A stretch of DNA of 64,000 nt from Natronospirillum operosum (GCF_004768465.1 NZ_SRMF01000003.1:1-64000), one strand, 5' to 3'; positions 26,039 through 35,083 are shown, counted from the first letter of the stretch. The notes: a model not told the origin generated them from the letters alone. A program made the numbers and translations.

Positions 26039-26743
26039 TCAGTAATAATCCCCCGAGCGCGAGGGGGTGTTGATCACCGAGCTGGTCTTGACGCCGTCAG
26101 GCGTGCCCAGCAACAGCAGGTCGGCGCCGCGATTGGCGAACAGGCCATTGGTCACCACGCCGACGATGGCGTTGATGTCGTTCTCCAGCTTTTTCGGGTC
26201 GGTGATCTTCAGGTTGTGCACATCCAGAATCACATTGCCGTTGTCCGTCACCACGCCCTGACGGTATACCGGCTGGCCGCCCAGGCCCGCCAGCTTGCGC
26301 GCCACGTAGGAGCGCGCCATCGGAATCACCTCGACCGGCAGCGGGAACTGGCCGAGAATATCGACCTTCTTGCTCTCATCGCAGATACAGATGAACTCGC
26401 GCGCCACGGCGGCAATGATCTTCTCGCGGGTCAGGGCTGCACCGCCACCCTTGATCAGATGCAGATGCTCGTTGGCTTCATCGGCACCGTCGATATAGAA
26501 CGGCAGTGAATCGACATCATTGAGTTCGAACAGCTCGATATCCCGCGCCTTCAGACGCTTGGCAGTTTCCTCTGAACTGGCCACCGCGCCGCGGAAGCTG
26601 CCCTTCAGCTCGCCCAGGGCCTCAATGAAATAGTTGGCGGTAGAGCCGGTACCGACACCCAGTACGCTGTCCTTGTTGATCTGGCCGCGAATCTCTTCCA
26701 GTGCGGCTTCGGCCACGGCCTTTTTCATGGCGTCCTGATTCAT
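26039..26743 (-). CDS. rpiA: Ribose-5-phosphate isomerase A
   Basis: 234 aa. The phosphate loop reads [13 protein letters not shown] (residues about 28-40), the active site [30 protein letters not shown] holds the conserved Asp, Lys and Glu, and [12 protein letters not shown] and [14 protein letters not shown] follow. It interconverts ribose 5-phosphate and ribulose 5-phosphate, the product of gnd. GGGGAGGT precedes the ATG. The C-terminus is extended by about ten residues ([11 protein letters not shown]). It is divergent from ilvA, an arrangement common in gammaproteobacteria. Confidence 0.96.
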   Translation of the reverse strand: MNQDAMKKAVAEAALEEIRGQINKDSVLGVGTGSTANYFIEALGELKGSFRGAVASSEETAKRLKARDIELFELNDVDSLPFYIDGADEANEHLHLIKGGGAALTREKIIAAVAREFICICDESKKVDILGQFPLPVEVIPMARSYVARKLAGLGGQPVYRQGVVTDNGNVILDVHNLKITDPKKLENDINAIVGVVTNGLFANRGADLLLLGTPDGVKTSSVINTPSRSGDYY

Positions 26744-26885
26744 GGTGGACCTCCCCAGTATTGTTTGGCGCAGTATAACGCATCGGCGGGCAGTTCTCTG
26801 CGTGTGCGGCTTCTTTGGTTGTGAACTGTTCTGCTACACTGCTCCGCTCGCTGTACGACACTGAATCAAACCGGAAGAGAGCACA

Positions 26886-28406
26886 ATGACACTCGAGGAC
26901 TACGTCAAGAAAATCCTGAACAGCCGGGTCTATGAAGCCGCCCGGGAAACGCCGCTGGAGTTCGCCAAGAACCTGTCCCATCGCCTGGACAACGAGATCT
27001 GGATCAAGCGTGAAGATCTGCAGCCGGTGTTTTCGTTCAAGATTCGCGGCGCTTACAACCGTATGGCGCTGCTGAGTGACGAAGAGCGGGAACGTGGTGT
27101 CATCTGTGCCTCAGCCGGCAATCATGCCCAGGGCGTGGCCTATGCGGCGCACCAGCTGAAAACCCGGGCCGTGATCGTGATGCCCAAGACCACACCGGAT
27201 ATCAAGGTGCAGGCGGTGCGGTCGCATGGCGGCAAGTATGTGAAGGTGGTACTGCACGGGGATGCCTTCGACGAGGCCTCCGAGCATTCACGCAAGCTGA
27301 TGGACGAACAGGGCCTGACCTATATCCATCCCTATGATGACCCGGACACCATCGCCGGCCAGGGCACCATTGCCCGTGAAATTCTGCATCAGCACAACCA
27401 GCCGCTGGATGCCATCTTCGTCTGTGTCGGCGGCGGTGGTCTGGCGGCCGGCATCGCCGCCTATATCAAGTATCTGCGCCCCGAAATCAAGGTGATCGGC
27501 GTCGAGTTCGAGGAATCCGCCTGTCTGGCAGCGGCCATGGTCGCCGGCAAGCCGGTGAAGCTGGAGCAGGTGGGTATCTTTGCCGATGGCGCTGCCGTCG
27601 CCCAGGTCGGTGCCGAAGCCTGGAAGGTCTGTCAGCATCATATTGATGAAGTGATCACGGTGACCGCCGACGAGATCTGTGCCGCGGTCAAGGACATGTT
27701 CGACGACACCCGCTCCATTGCGGAGCCGGCCGGGGCGCTGGCGCTGGCGGGCATGAAGAAGTATGTCGAGCGCGACAGCACGACCGGTGAAACCTATGTC
27801 GCCATCTGCAGCGGCGCCAACATGAATTTCGACCGCCTGGCCTTTGTGTCCGAGCAGGCCGAGCTGGGCGAGAAGCGCGAGGCGATTCTGGCCGTCACCA
27901 TCCCCGAACGGCCGGGCGCGTTCCGGGAGTTCTGCTCCACTGTCGGCAAGCGGCCGGTGACCGAGTTCAACTATCGCTACGACGATGATCAGGCGGCCAA
28001 CATCTTTGTCGGCATCAAGGTCGAGGATGCGGCAGAGAAGGAAGCCCTGATCGAGGCTCTGCGCCAGGTCGACTACAAGGTGCTGGACCTGTCGGAAAAC
28101 GAGATCGCCAAGACCCATATTCGCCACATGGTGGGCGGCAAGTCGCACCATGCGGCCGACGAGGTACTGTATCGCTTCGAGTTTCCGGAGCGTCCGGGCG
28201 CCCTGATGAACTTCCTGCGTACCCTGGGCGGGCGCTGGAACATCTCGCTGTTCCACTACCGCAACCATGGGGATGCCTACGGTCGTGTGCTCTGTGCCTT
28301 CCAGGTGCCGGAGGCGCAGCGCGATGAGTTCGGGGACAAGCTGGAGCAGGTGGGTTACACCTACTGGGCCGAGAGCGACAACCCGGTTTACCGGATGTTT
28401 CTTTGA
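26886..28406 (+). CDS. ilvA: Threonine ammonia-lyase, biosynthetic
   Basis: 506 aa, the length of the biosynthetic enzyme. PLP-binding Lys52 lies in QPVFSFKIRGAYNRM, CASAGNHAQGVAYAA follows, and the glycine-rich phosphate site reads VCVGGGGLAAGIAAYIK. Two ACT-like regulatory repeats occupy the C-terminus (about residues 330-506, AVTIPERPGAFREFC and FEFPERPGALMNFL), which bind isoleucine and valine for feedback control. It makes 2-oxobutanoate from threonine, the first step to isoleucine. Confidence 0.97.
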   Translation: MTLEDYVKKILNSRVYEAARETPLEFAKNLSHRLDNEIWIKREDLQPVFSFKIRGAYNRMALLSDEERERGVICASAGNHAQGVAYAAHQLKTRAVIVMPKTTPDIKVQAVRSHGGKYVKVVLHGDAFDEASEHSRKLMDEQGLTYIHPYDDPDTIAGQGTIAREILHQHNQPLDAIFVCVGGGGLAAGIAAYIKYLRPEIKVIGVEFEESACLAAAMVAGKPVKLEQVGIFADGAAVAQVGAEAWKVCQHHIDEVITVTADEICAAVKDMFDDTRSIAEPAGALALAGMKKYVERDSTTGETYVAICSGANMNFDRLAFVSEQAELGEKREAILAVTIPERPGAFREFCSTVGKRPVTEFNYRYDDDQAANIFVGIKVEDAAEKEALIEALRQVDYKVLDLSENEIAKTHIRHMVGGKSHHAADEVLYRFEFPERPGALMNFLRTLGGRWNISLFHYRNHGDAYGRVLCAFQVPEAQRDEFGDKLEQVGYTYWAESDNPVYRMFL

Positions 28407-28462
28407 ACGTCTTCGGCCGCCGTATTTGAGCTTTTGGGTATGCCGCCAACTGGCAGGGATTA

Positions 28463-28560
28463 GTCGACAGAAGACAGTAGACGGTCGACAGTTGTTTGTA
28501 GTCGACAGATGACGGTCGACAGTAGACAGTGAGGGTTTGACAGCCTTCTGTGGTTTGGAA
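28463..28560. repeat. Degenerate GTCGACAG-TAGACGGT repeats
   Basis: GTCGACAG occurs four times within about 70 bp, alternating with AGACAGT, TAGACGGT or TGACGGT. The nearby CTACCGTCTACCGT is the same theme inverted. The array fills the gap between ilvA and the convergent patatin gene. I cannot see what it does; it may be a dispersed intergenic repeat that also ends transcription. Confidence 0.6.
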
Positions 28561-28591
28561 CGATTCTACCGTCTACCGTGAACTCAACCAG

Positions 28592-29518
28592 TCAGGCCTC
28601 GTCGCGGCTGATCCGGGCGCGTGGCAGATGATGGCCGAGGGCTTCTTCGGCCAGTCGGTAGCCGGTCCTGATCAGTTGGTCCGCCTTGTCATAGTCGAAA
28701 AAGCCGCCTTCCGCGCGCTCCAGATTGATGACGATATCCGGCCGGTAGGCGGCCAGGCGGCTTTCGGTGATCTGGGCCTGCATGATATCGAAGGAACGGA
28801 ACAGCACGTCCACCATGTTGAGGCTGTTTTCCTCTTCCGGCACGCCCTTGTGCAGGCTGCGGATGCTGTCCAGGATGCCGCTGAACCACTGTTGTCCACC
28901 ACCGTTTTTGAGGCTGTTGCCCAGCGGCTCGGGGTCGCCTTCGGGGCGCTCGAAGGGCAGCTTCAGATCCTGCGTCGGGTGGTTCAGGTTGACGGCCAGG
29001 TTGAGGTCTGCCGGCACATGGCGGGTTGCGGCGACCGGTACCGGGTCGACCAGACCGCCATCCACCAGCCAGCGGCCCTGATGAAACTGCGGCGTGAACA
29101 CCGTCGGTACCGCGATGGAACTGCGAATGGCCTTGAACAGCGAGCCTTCATTCAGCCACACCGGGCGCTCCCGATTGATGTCGGTGGCCACAGCGGTGTA
29201 GGGAATGGGCAGATCTTCGATCAGGGTGTCGCCAATCATGCTGCTCAGGTGAGCAATGATTTTTTCGCCCTTGAACAGGCCGGCGCGGGAAAATGAGAGG
29301 TCCAGCATGCGCAGCACATTGCCGCGGCCCAGGCTGCAGACCCAGTCACGATAAACAGGGAGTTTGCCGGCGGCATAGATGCCTCCGACCAGAGCGCCGA
29401 TGGAGGAACCGGCGACGGCGACAATTTCAAAATCGTGCTCTTCGAGCCACTGAATCACACCAATGTGCGCCAGTCCACGCGCACCACCGCTGCCCAGCGT
29501 AAGTGCCACTGTTGGCAT
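28592..29518 (-). CDS. Patatin-like phospholipase (RssA-like)
   Basis: 308 aa. Oxyanion loop LGSGGARGLAHIGV (residues 8-21), nucleophile elbow AGSSIGALVGG (about residues 36-46) and the dyad Asp in LVDGGLVDPVPV (about 151-162) are all intact, so it should be catalytic. The length and motifs fit the RssA/NTE group of cytoplasmic serine lipases or lysophospholipases. The C-terminal third is helical. The gene stands alone downstream of the 6S RNA. Confidence 0.92.
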   Translation of the reverse strand: MPTVALTLGSGGARGLAHIGVIQWLEEHDFEIVAVAGSSIGALVGGIYAAGKLPVYRDWVCSLGRGNVLRMLDLSFSRAGLFKGEKIIAHLSSMIGDTLIEDLPIPYTAVATDINRERPVWLNEGSLFKAIRSSIAVPTVFTPQFHQGRWLVDGGLVDPVPVAATRHVPADLNLAVNLNHPTQDLKLPFERPEGDPEPLGNSLKNGGGQQWFSGILDSIRSLHKGVPEEENSLNMVDVLFRSFDIMQAQITESRLAAYRPDIVINLERAEGGFFDYDKADQLIRTGYRLAEEALGHHLPRARISRDEA

Positions 29519-29554
29519 GCATCATCTCCTTGGGGTGTGTCTGCGAGGTTCCCC

Positions 29555-29728
29555 GGTGCTACCGCTGTTGAGTAAGGCCTTGAACCGTTAAGTTCAAGGT
29601 GGGTGACTCTAGTGATGTATCAGGCTTTCCGCACCAGGACGGACATGCTCAACAACGTCAGCGAAGAGCCCCCTGTCGTATAAATACGGCTCGAGGACGA
29701 ATCAACTGGCGAGTAGCCCAGGGTAGCA
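29555..29728 (-). ncRNA. ssrS: 6S RNA
   Basis: About 174 nt on the minus strand, directly downstream of zapA as in many gammaproteobacteria. Conserved segments are visible: GAGCCGTATTTATACGAC, GGGGCTC, GTTGAGCATG, GAAAGCC and the 3' hairpin ACCTTGAACTTAACGGTTCAAGG. The ends TGCTACC and GGTAGCA pair to close the long stem. A TATAAT -10 box lies at 29732-29737, just before the 5' end, though its -35 is poor. 6S RNA mimics an open promoter and sequesters sigma-70 RNA polymerase in stationary phase. Ends are estimated from pairing. Confidence 0.87.
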
Positions 29729-29731
29729 ACC

Positions 29732-29737
29732 ATTATA
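29732..29737 (-). promoter_or_regulatory. ssrS: -10 box of the 6S RNA promoter
   Basis: TATAAT on the minus strand, about six bases before the inferred 5' end. It gives 6S RNA its own promoter after zapA. The -35 position (near 29755) does not match TTGACA well. Confidence 0.55.
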
Positions 29738-29783
29738 CGCTTAATTCCCGGGAATACAGTGTTGACATTCAACGGGTTTTTCA

Positions 29784-30065
29784 TCAAGTTTCCAGCGCGT
29801 TGTCGAGCTTGCTCAGCAGACGGTCCAGAGTAGCTTCCGGCAACTGCTGTGCCTGCAACTCCTGGCGCAGTTCATGGATCAGGTTGAGGGCGGCCATGAC
29901 GGCCACCCGCTCCACACCCAGTACCTTGCCGCTGTGGCGGATCTCGGTCATCTTGTCGTGCAGGTGTCGCGCCGCCGCGCGCAGACCGTCTTCGGCCTCC
30001 GGCGGGCAGGCAACGGTGTAGTCGCGGTCCAGAATGCGGACCTGAACAGTATGCTGATGTCTCAT
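29784..30065 (-). CDS. zapA: Cell division protein ZapA
   Basis: 93 aa, the small ZapA type. The N-terminal globular part (VQVRILDRDYTVACPPEAEDGLRAAA) is followed by the helix KVLGVERVAVMAALNLIHEL and a C-terminal coiled coil. ZapA tetramers bundle FtsZ filaments at the Z-ring. Its ATG overlaps the stop of the upstream coiled-coil gene (ATGA). The 6S RNA follows it, matching the ygfB//zapA-ssrS order of E. coli. Confidence 0.93.
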   Translation of the reverse strand: MRHQHTVQVRILDRDYTVACPPEAEDGLRAAARHLHDKMTEIRHSGKVLGVERVAVMAALNLIHELRQELQAQQLPEATLDRLLSKLDNALET

Positions 30066-30271
30066 GACGCTTCTTCAAATTCCTTCAGGCGGGCGATGAC
30101 GTAATCCAGACGTTCTCGTGCCTGTTCATGTCGCTTCTGGAGACTGGCGCGCTCAGCCTGCCACTGCTGGCGCTCTTCCTCATGGGTGGCCGCCAGCCGA
30201 CGCAGCCGCTCATGTTCGCGCAACAGTTGCTCCAGGCGGGCTTCCAGCGCCATCAGTTTCTGGTGTGACAT
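30062..30271 (-). CDS. Small coiled-coil protein (TIGR02449-like, ZapB-like)
   Basis: 69 aa from the ATG at 30269-30271, which has GGAG six bases upstream; an ATG at 30308-30310 would add 13 residues. Nearly all of it is one helix rich in Glu, Arg and Leu (LEARLEQLLREHERLRRLAA). Proteins of this size and make-up precede zapA in Pseudomonas-like genomes. A division role beside ZapA is plausible from position and form but not shown. Confidence 0.82.
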   Translation of the reverse strand: MSHQKLMALEARLEQLLREHERLRRLAATHEEERQQWQAERASLQKRHEQARERLDYVIARLKEFEEAS

Positions 30272-30375
30272 CCGGAACTCCGGTCGGCTGTGATTATCGG
30301 TTTCTGCCATGTCATTGGCATGGTGGGTAATGCTAGCATATCGCCCTCTGACAATGGCAGCATTCGGAGGCCCCG

Positions 30376-30930
30376 GTGGCACTGGATTACTACGAACTGG
30401 ACGATGTACTGGCTGAATTCGATCCCACCGAATCAGTGGCGTTTTTGCATGGCAGCCTGATGGCTCGCCTGGCCTGTGGCGAGCGGCTGGACCGCCCGGG
30501 CTGGCTGGAAACGGTCTGTGCCCTGCTGGAGATCGAAACCCCGCCCACCGAGGACCAGGCAACGCCTTTACACAATCTCTATGATGAAGCCCTCTCCGAC
30601 CTGCAGGGCCTGCAAACCGACAGCGACGGCCCCATGCCGCTGCTGCCGGATGACAAGGCGCCGCTGCCCGATCGGCTGGAAGCGCTGGCGGACTGGTGCG
30701 CGGCCTTTGTCAGCACCCTGGGTATGGTGGGCAAGTTGCAGGCGCCGGATGAAGACGACCAGGAACTGCTGACCGACCTGATCGCCATCTCCCAGCTCGA
30801 CAGTGACAGTGTGGAAACCTCGGAAAACGCCCAGCAGGATTTCGATGCGCTGCTGGCGCATGCGCGTCTGGCCGGTCGACACTTTTACGAACGTTTTGCG
30901 CCGCCGACCGCCGATACACCCATCCACTGA
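30376..30930 (+). CDS. ygfB: YgfB/YecA (UPF0149) family protein
   Basis: 184 aa from a GTG at 30376 with GGAGG five bases before. UPF0149 marks are ESVAFLHGSLMARLACGE near the N-terminus and LADWCAAFVSTLGMVG in the middle, then DFDALLAHARLAGRHFYERF. All-helical and acidic. It is divergent from the zapA operon, the same layout as in E. coli. Function is poorly defined; it is cytosolic and lacks the metal-binding tail of YecA. Confidence 0.9.
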   Translation: MALDYYELDDVLAEFDPTESVAFLHGSLMARLACGERLDRPGWLETVCALLEIETPPTEDQATPLHNLYDEALSDLQGLQTDSDGPMPLLPDDKAPLPDRLEALADWCAAFVSTLGMVGKLQAPDEDDQELLTDLIAISQLDSDSVETSENAQQDFDALLAHARLAGRHFYERFAPPTADTPIH

Positions 30931-31018
30931 CCGCTCAGGGGTCTTTACTCAGCCGCTCAGGGGTCTTTACTCAGCCGCTCAGGGGTCTTTACTCAGCCGC
31001 TCAGGGGTCTTTACTCAG
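30931..31018. repeat. 22-bp tandem repeat, four perfect copies
   Basis: The unit starts CCGCTCAGGGGTCTTTACTC and ends AG, repeated exactly at 30931, 30953, 30975 and 30997. Degenerate copies continue at 31019 and 31040 into the end of the tryptophan dioxygenase gene, whose stop codon lies in a CGCTCAGGG remnant. The 14-mer CCGCTCAGGGGTCT recurs at 56326-56339 over the stop of another minus-strand gene. Confidence 0.95.
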
Positions 31019-31043
31019 CCGCTCAGGGCTGTCTCTTGGGCGC

Positions 31044-31832
31044 TCAGGGCTGCTCGATCCGGTTGCGGATATCCCACAGGTCGGGGAAGACCGGCCGGAA
31101 CAGGGTCTTCATCAGGTACTCGGCACCGCTTGAGCCGCCACTGCCCATCTTGGCGCCAATGGTGCGCTGCACCATCTTGACGTGGCGATAGCGCCACTCC
31201 TGCAGGCCCTCATCCAGATCCACCAGCAGTTCACAGAGCTCGGACAGCTGATGGTCCCGCTGATAGACACGGATCAGGGCGTTCTGGACGCTCGGGTCGG
31301 TGCCGTTGGGTTCGGTGACCGGCTGCCCGAACAGGGTATCGGGCAGCCTGTAGCCCGCGCGCTGCAGTACGCCGAGAAAGACCCGCCACAGGGATGGCGT
31401 GCGATAGGCTTCTTCCAGCAGTTGGCGGCCGTAGGAATTCGGCGGCTGGTGTTCCATGGGCTCCGGCCGCTTGTGGCCGAGCAGGAACTCGATCACGCGG
31501 AACTGGTAGCTCTGGAAGCCACTGGCATTTTCCAGACGGTCACGAAAACTGCCGAATTCCAGTGGGGTCATGGTTTCCAGAATATCCACCTGGCTGACCA
31601 GGGTCTTCATGATTTTCAGAATGCGCTTCAGGGTATGGAAGGCCCGTGGCAGGTCATCATCATTCAGGCGTTCGGCCAGAAAATCCAGTTCGTGCCGCAA
31701 TTGCTTGAACCAGAGTTCATAGGTCTGATGGATGACGATGAACAGCATTTCATCATGCTCTTCCGGCTCCGAGCGCGGGCGCTGCAGGTCCAGCAGTTCA
31801 TCAATGGCGAGATAGGTGTTGTAGGTCAGCAT
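31044..31832 (-). CDS. kynA: Tryptophan 2,3-dioxygenase
   Basis: About 262 aa from the ATG at 31830-31832 (GAGGG eight bases upstream; an ATG two codons earlier is also possible). LFIVIHQTYELWFKQLRHEL holds the substrate-side His, and YRHVKMVQRTIGAKMGSGGS holds the haem-ligating His and the substrate loop; the usual GTGG reads GSGG. It opens the indole ring of tryptophan to N-formylkynurenine using O2 and haem. No other kynurenine genes are nearby. Its 3' end is made of the 22-bp repeat remnants. Confidence 0.94.
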   Translation of the reverse strand: MLTYNTYLAIDELLDLQRPRSEPEEHDEMLFIVIHQTYELWFKQLRHELDFLAERLNDDDLPRAFHTLKRILKIMKTLVSQVDILETMTPLEFGSFRDRLENASGFQSYQFRVIEFLLGHKRPEPMEHQPPNSYGRQLLEEAYRTPSLWRVFLGVLQRAGYRLPDTLFGQPVTEPNGTDPSVQNALIRVYQRDHQLSELCELLVDLDEGLQEWRYRHVKMVQRTIGAKMGSGGSSGAEYLMKTLFRPVFPDLWDIRNRIEQP

Positions 31833-31959
31833 GGTCATTGCCCTCGAAGCACTGACCGCCACTGTATCCGCCCGGAGACAGCGCTGCCTAGCGCCCCGGC
31901 TGGTGTTGCCGGGGCGCCGGGGGTGTCAATTGTAAAGTCAGCGGTACAGTCGGCAGCCG

Positions 31960-33546
31960 TCAGAGCCAGCGCTGGGCCAGGGTGCGCTGCAACTGCTCGG
32001 CCTGGTGGCGTTCCTCGGGTGTCAGGTCGGCGGCCATGTCGAGCCGGGCCTCGTTGAGTATCTCGGCTATACGCGCGCCCTGCTCGGGTTCATCGATGGC
32101 CTGCAGGACTTCCATGCTGGCCAGTGCCTCCTGAAAATTCAGCAACTGGTGCAGCGCCTGGTAGACCGGTACTTCGGCACGCGGGTCATCGCGGCGGGCC
32201 AGAATCTCCAGGCTGTTGGCCAGGGCAGCGCCACTGCCGTCGGCGAAGGCTTGTTCCGTCCAGTTCACCAGTTCGGCCTCCGGTCCGGCCTGCAGCAATT
32301 CATGCGCCCGCTGGGCGTAGCCGCTGGCGGGCAGGTTGCGTTCCAGCGTGGTGGTGGCCACGGCCAGAATGTCGGCCTGCAACGTCTCGTCGGTCGGGTA
32401 GCCGGTCCGCTCGACCAGCACCTGATAGGGCCACAGCCGGGTTTCCACAATCTGCCGGTTGCGGCGCTGGATGTCTGCTGCAATCAGCGGTACCTCGGCT
32501 GACTCCGGATAGCGCTCGAGCAGATCACGAAAGGTCTGCCAGAAGACATTGCCGCGCCCGCTGTCAAAGGCAGCATTCAGTTCCACCCGGCTGTGCAGGG
32601 CAATGTAGTCGGGCCGCAGCGGCTCCAGATGGCTGTGTTCGGCCATGCGCTCGCGCAGCCAGTCACGCATGGCGGCCGGGTCTTCACCACGTTCCTGCAG
32701 GTGCGCCAGATGCTGACGGGCTGCCTGCAGCCCGAGGGCGCGGATTTCGGGCTCATGGGCCCGCTCGGCCAGCAGTTCATCCAGATGGCGCAGCGCCGGG
32801 GCGGTATCACCCATCTCCAGCAGGCTTTCGATGCGTTGCACGGCCTGGCGTTCGGCCCAGATCTGGTAGCCGACCACAGTGGTCACCGGGCCCAGCAGCA
32901 CCGCAACCAGCACCGCCGCCACCCAGGGGCGCCAGTTGAAGGCACGCGCGGTACGGTCGCGCAGGCCTTCCAGTTTGGGCACGCCGCGCTCGAGCCGCAC
33001 CGCCTTGTCGATCTGGCGGATCTGGTCATTGGGTGGGTCGGACAATACCTTGAACACCCGCACCGGGCGCGGAATGCCCTTGAAGGTGCGCTCGCCTATC
33101 TCGGTGGTGGGGACCTCCTTGCGGTTCATGGTCAGATAGACCGCCTCGGTAAACCAGACTTCGCCCGGCTCAGCGATGGCTTCCAGGCGGGCGGCCACAT
33201 TGACCGGCTCGCCCACGACATCACCGTCCTGCAACTCGACGTCACCGGTATTGATGGCCACGCGCACGGCGATCTGCTCTTCGGGCGGAAGGCCCGCATT
33301 GTGCTGTTTCAGTACGGCCTGCAGAGCCAGGCCACAGACCACGGCATCGGTCGGACTGTCGAAACGGACCAGAAAGGCATCGCCGATGGTCTTTACCACC
33401 ACGCCGCCGAAATAGCGGAATACCGGGCGCAGCAGACGGTCGTGTTCTTCCAGCAGGCTGCGGAAGCCCTTGCGTGTGGTTTCAGAGGTGCGGGAGGTGA
33501 ATCCCTTGATGTCGGTGAACATCACCGCACAGTTCCTTGTGATCAT
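31960..33546 (-). CDS. Class III adenylate/guanylate cyclase with membrane anchor
   Basis: 528 aa. The N-terminus is a class III catalytic domain (residues about 5-165): metal Asp in VMFTDIKGFTS, Lys and second Asp in VKTIGDAFLVRF, and GEPVNVAARLEAIAEPGEVWF with the transition-state Asn and Arg. One membrane segment follows (about 208-228), then roughly 300 residues of helical, probably TPR-like repeats predicted outside the inner membrane. Most bacterial class III cyclases put the sensor first, so this order is less usual. It probably makes cAMP, which could act on the CRP-type site at 2096, but specificity is not certain. Confidence 0.88.
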   Translation of the reverse strand: MITRNCAVMFTDIKGFTSRTSETTRKGFRSLLEEHDRLLRPVFRYFGGVVVKTIGDAFLVRFDSPTDAVVCGLALQAVLKQHNAGLPPEEQIAVRVAINTGDVELQDGDVVGEPVNVAARLEAIAEPGEVWFTEAVYLTMNRKEVPTTEIGERTFKGIPRPVRVFKVLSDPPNDQIRQIDKAVRLERGVPKLEGLRDRTARAFNWRPWVAAVLVAVLLGPVTTVVGYQIWAERQAVQRIESLLEMGDTAPALRHLDELLAERAHEPEIRALGLQAARQHLAHLQERGEDPAAMRDWLRERMAEHSHLEPLRPDYIALHSRVELNAAFDSGRGNVFWQTFRDLLERYPESAEVPLIAADIQRRNRQIVETRLWPYQVLVERTGYPTDETLQADILAVATTTLERNLPASGYAQRAHELLQAGPEAELVNWTEQAFADGSGAALANSLEILARRDDPRAEVPVYQALHQLLNFQEALASMEVLQAIDEPEQGARIAEILNEARLDMAADLTPEERHQAEQLQRTLAQRWL

Positions 33547-33697
33547 CCGATAAGCTCCTTGGCAACAGATTCAGTGGGCGGTCGCCAGAATACCAGTAAC
33601 CGGCGGGGGGTTCACCTGCACAGTACAGTTCCGTTTCCAGCCAGCTCCGGGAGCAGAATCGGTTACACTGCGGGTCTGTTCACAAGGAGGCCTGTCC

Positions 33698-35083
33698 GTG
33701 CAGACTGCGCACTACCAGCAAGCCCGCCTGACCCGTGACCCCAGGTTCGACGGGCGTTTTTTCGTGGCTGTGACCAGCACGGGCATCTATTGTCGGCCCA
33801 TCTGCCCGGCACCGCTGCCGAAGGAAGAGAATGTGCGCTATTTCGACAGTGCCGTGGCGGCGGCCGAGGCCGGGTTCCGGCCCTGTCTGCGCTGCCGGCC
33901 CGACAGTGCCCCGGCGTCCTGGGCCTGGAAGGGCACCGACACCACGCTCGAGCGCGCCCTGCGCCTGATCGACGAGGGTGCCCTGGTGCAGGGATCGGTC
34001 AGCCGGCTGGCCGAGCGGCTGGGTATCAGCAGTCGGTATCTGACCCGGCTGTTCCAGAACGGCACCGGGACCAGTCCCAAACGCTATGCTCTGTATCAAC
34101 AGCTGCTGTTTGCCAAGAGCCTGCTGCAGCAGACCGGGCTGCCGGTCGCCGAGGTGGCCTTTGCCGCCGGTTTCGGCAGCATCCGGCGGTTCAATGACTG
34201 CTTTCGTGAGCGCCTGCAGATGACTCCGAGTGATTTGCGGCGACAGCCTGGAAAGGCCGGCGACAACGGCGAACTGACGCTGTTTCTCAGCTATCGGCCG
34301 CCCTACAACTGGCAGCATCTGCGCGATTTCCTGCGGCCGCGCCTGATTCCCGGTCTGGAATGGATCACGGACCACAGCTACGGGCGTTCGCTGACGCTGG
34401 ACAATGGCCAGCACGGGTACTTCACTGCCACCCATGACGCGGCACGACACGGCTTCAGGGTAGCGCTGCACCTGAGTCAGCCCACAGTGCTGCTGCCGGT
34501 GGTCAGAACCCTGCGCCGGCTGCTGGATCTGGATGCGGACAGCGGCTGTATCGACGATCATCTGCGCCCGTTGCTGGCGTCTCTGGGCGGGCCGGTACCC
34601 GGTCTGCGGCTGCCGGGCACGCTGTCTCTGTTCGAGGCCGGAGTGCGCGCCATACTGGGCCAGCAGGTCAGCGTGTCTGCGGCGCACAAGCTGGTGGCGC
34701 AACTGGTCGAGGCCTATGGGCAGACCGGTCCGGGCCCGACCGGGGAGATGCGACTGTTTCCGTCGCCCGAAGTGCTGGCGGAGACGGATCTGGCCGAACT
34801 GCGTCTGCCGGGGCGCCGCAAGCAGACGCTGATCGATCTGGCCTGCCTGTTTCGCGATGAGCCGCAGACCGCAGCAGACCCGGGCCGCTGGCTGCAACTC
34901 AGCGGCATCGGGCCCTGGACTGTCCAGTACGCCCGCATGCGTGGCCTGAGCGAGAGCGATATCTGGCTGGGCGGCGATCTGGGCGTGCAGCGCGCCCTGC
35001 GTCAGCATGATGTCACCTTCGACCCCGCCGCCGCCGCACCCTGGCGCAGCTACCTGACCCTGAACCTCTGGAGCCTGACATGA
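33698..35083 (+). CDS. Ada-AlkA fusion: DNA methylation damage sensor and 3-methyladenine glycosylase
   Basis: 461 aa from a GTG with AAGGAGG upstream. Three modules are visible. First, an Ada zinc domain with four Cys (Cys32, Cys36, Cys63, Cys66 in YCRPICPAP and FRPCLRCRPDS) that can take methyl groups from phosphotriesters. Second, an AraC helix-turn-helix (about residues 80-185). Third, an AlkA glycosylase with HhH motif LSGIGPWTVQYARMR and catalytic Asp in GGDLGVQRAL. The protein can sense methylation, activate transcription and excise alkylated bases. The methyltransferase part of E. coli Ada is a separate downstream gene. Confidence 0.94.
   Translation: MQTAHYQQARLTRDPRFDGRFFVAVTSTGIYCRPICPAPLPKEENVRYFDSAVAAAEAGFRPCLRCRPDSAPASWAWKGTDTTLERALRLIDEGALVQGSVSRLAERLGISSRYLTRLFQNGTGTSPKRYALYQQLLFAKSLLQQTGLPVAEVAFAAGFGSIRRFNDCFRERLQMTPSDLRRQPGKAGDNGELTLFLSYRPPYNWQHLRDFLRPRLIPGLEWITDHSYGRSLTLDNGQHGYFTATHDAARHGFRVALHLSQPTVLLPVVRTLRRLLDLDADSGCIDDHLRPLLASLGGPVPGLRLPGTLSLFEAGVRAILGQQVSVSAAHKLVAQLVEAYGQTGPGPTGEMRLFPSPEVLAETDLAELRLPGRRKQTLIDLACLFRDEPQTAADPGRWLQLSGIGPWTVQYARMRGLSESDIWLGGDLGVQRALRQHDVTFDPAAAAPWRSYLTLNLWSLT

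Noticed and set aside
28463-28560. CRISPR or attachment site
   Set aside because: Units are too short and irregular, and no integrase or mobile gene is near.
29762-29767. TTGACA on the plus strand as a promoter
   Set aside because: No gene follows on that strand; it lies opposite the 6S RNA promoter region, whose own -35 is elsewhere.
30931-31062. CRISPR array
   Set aside because: The 22-bp units are directly joined with no spacers and there are no cas genes.
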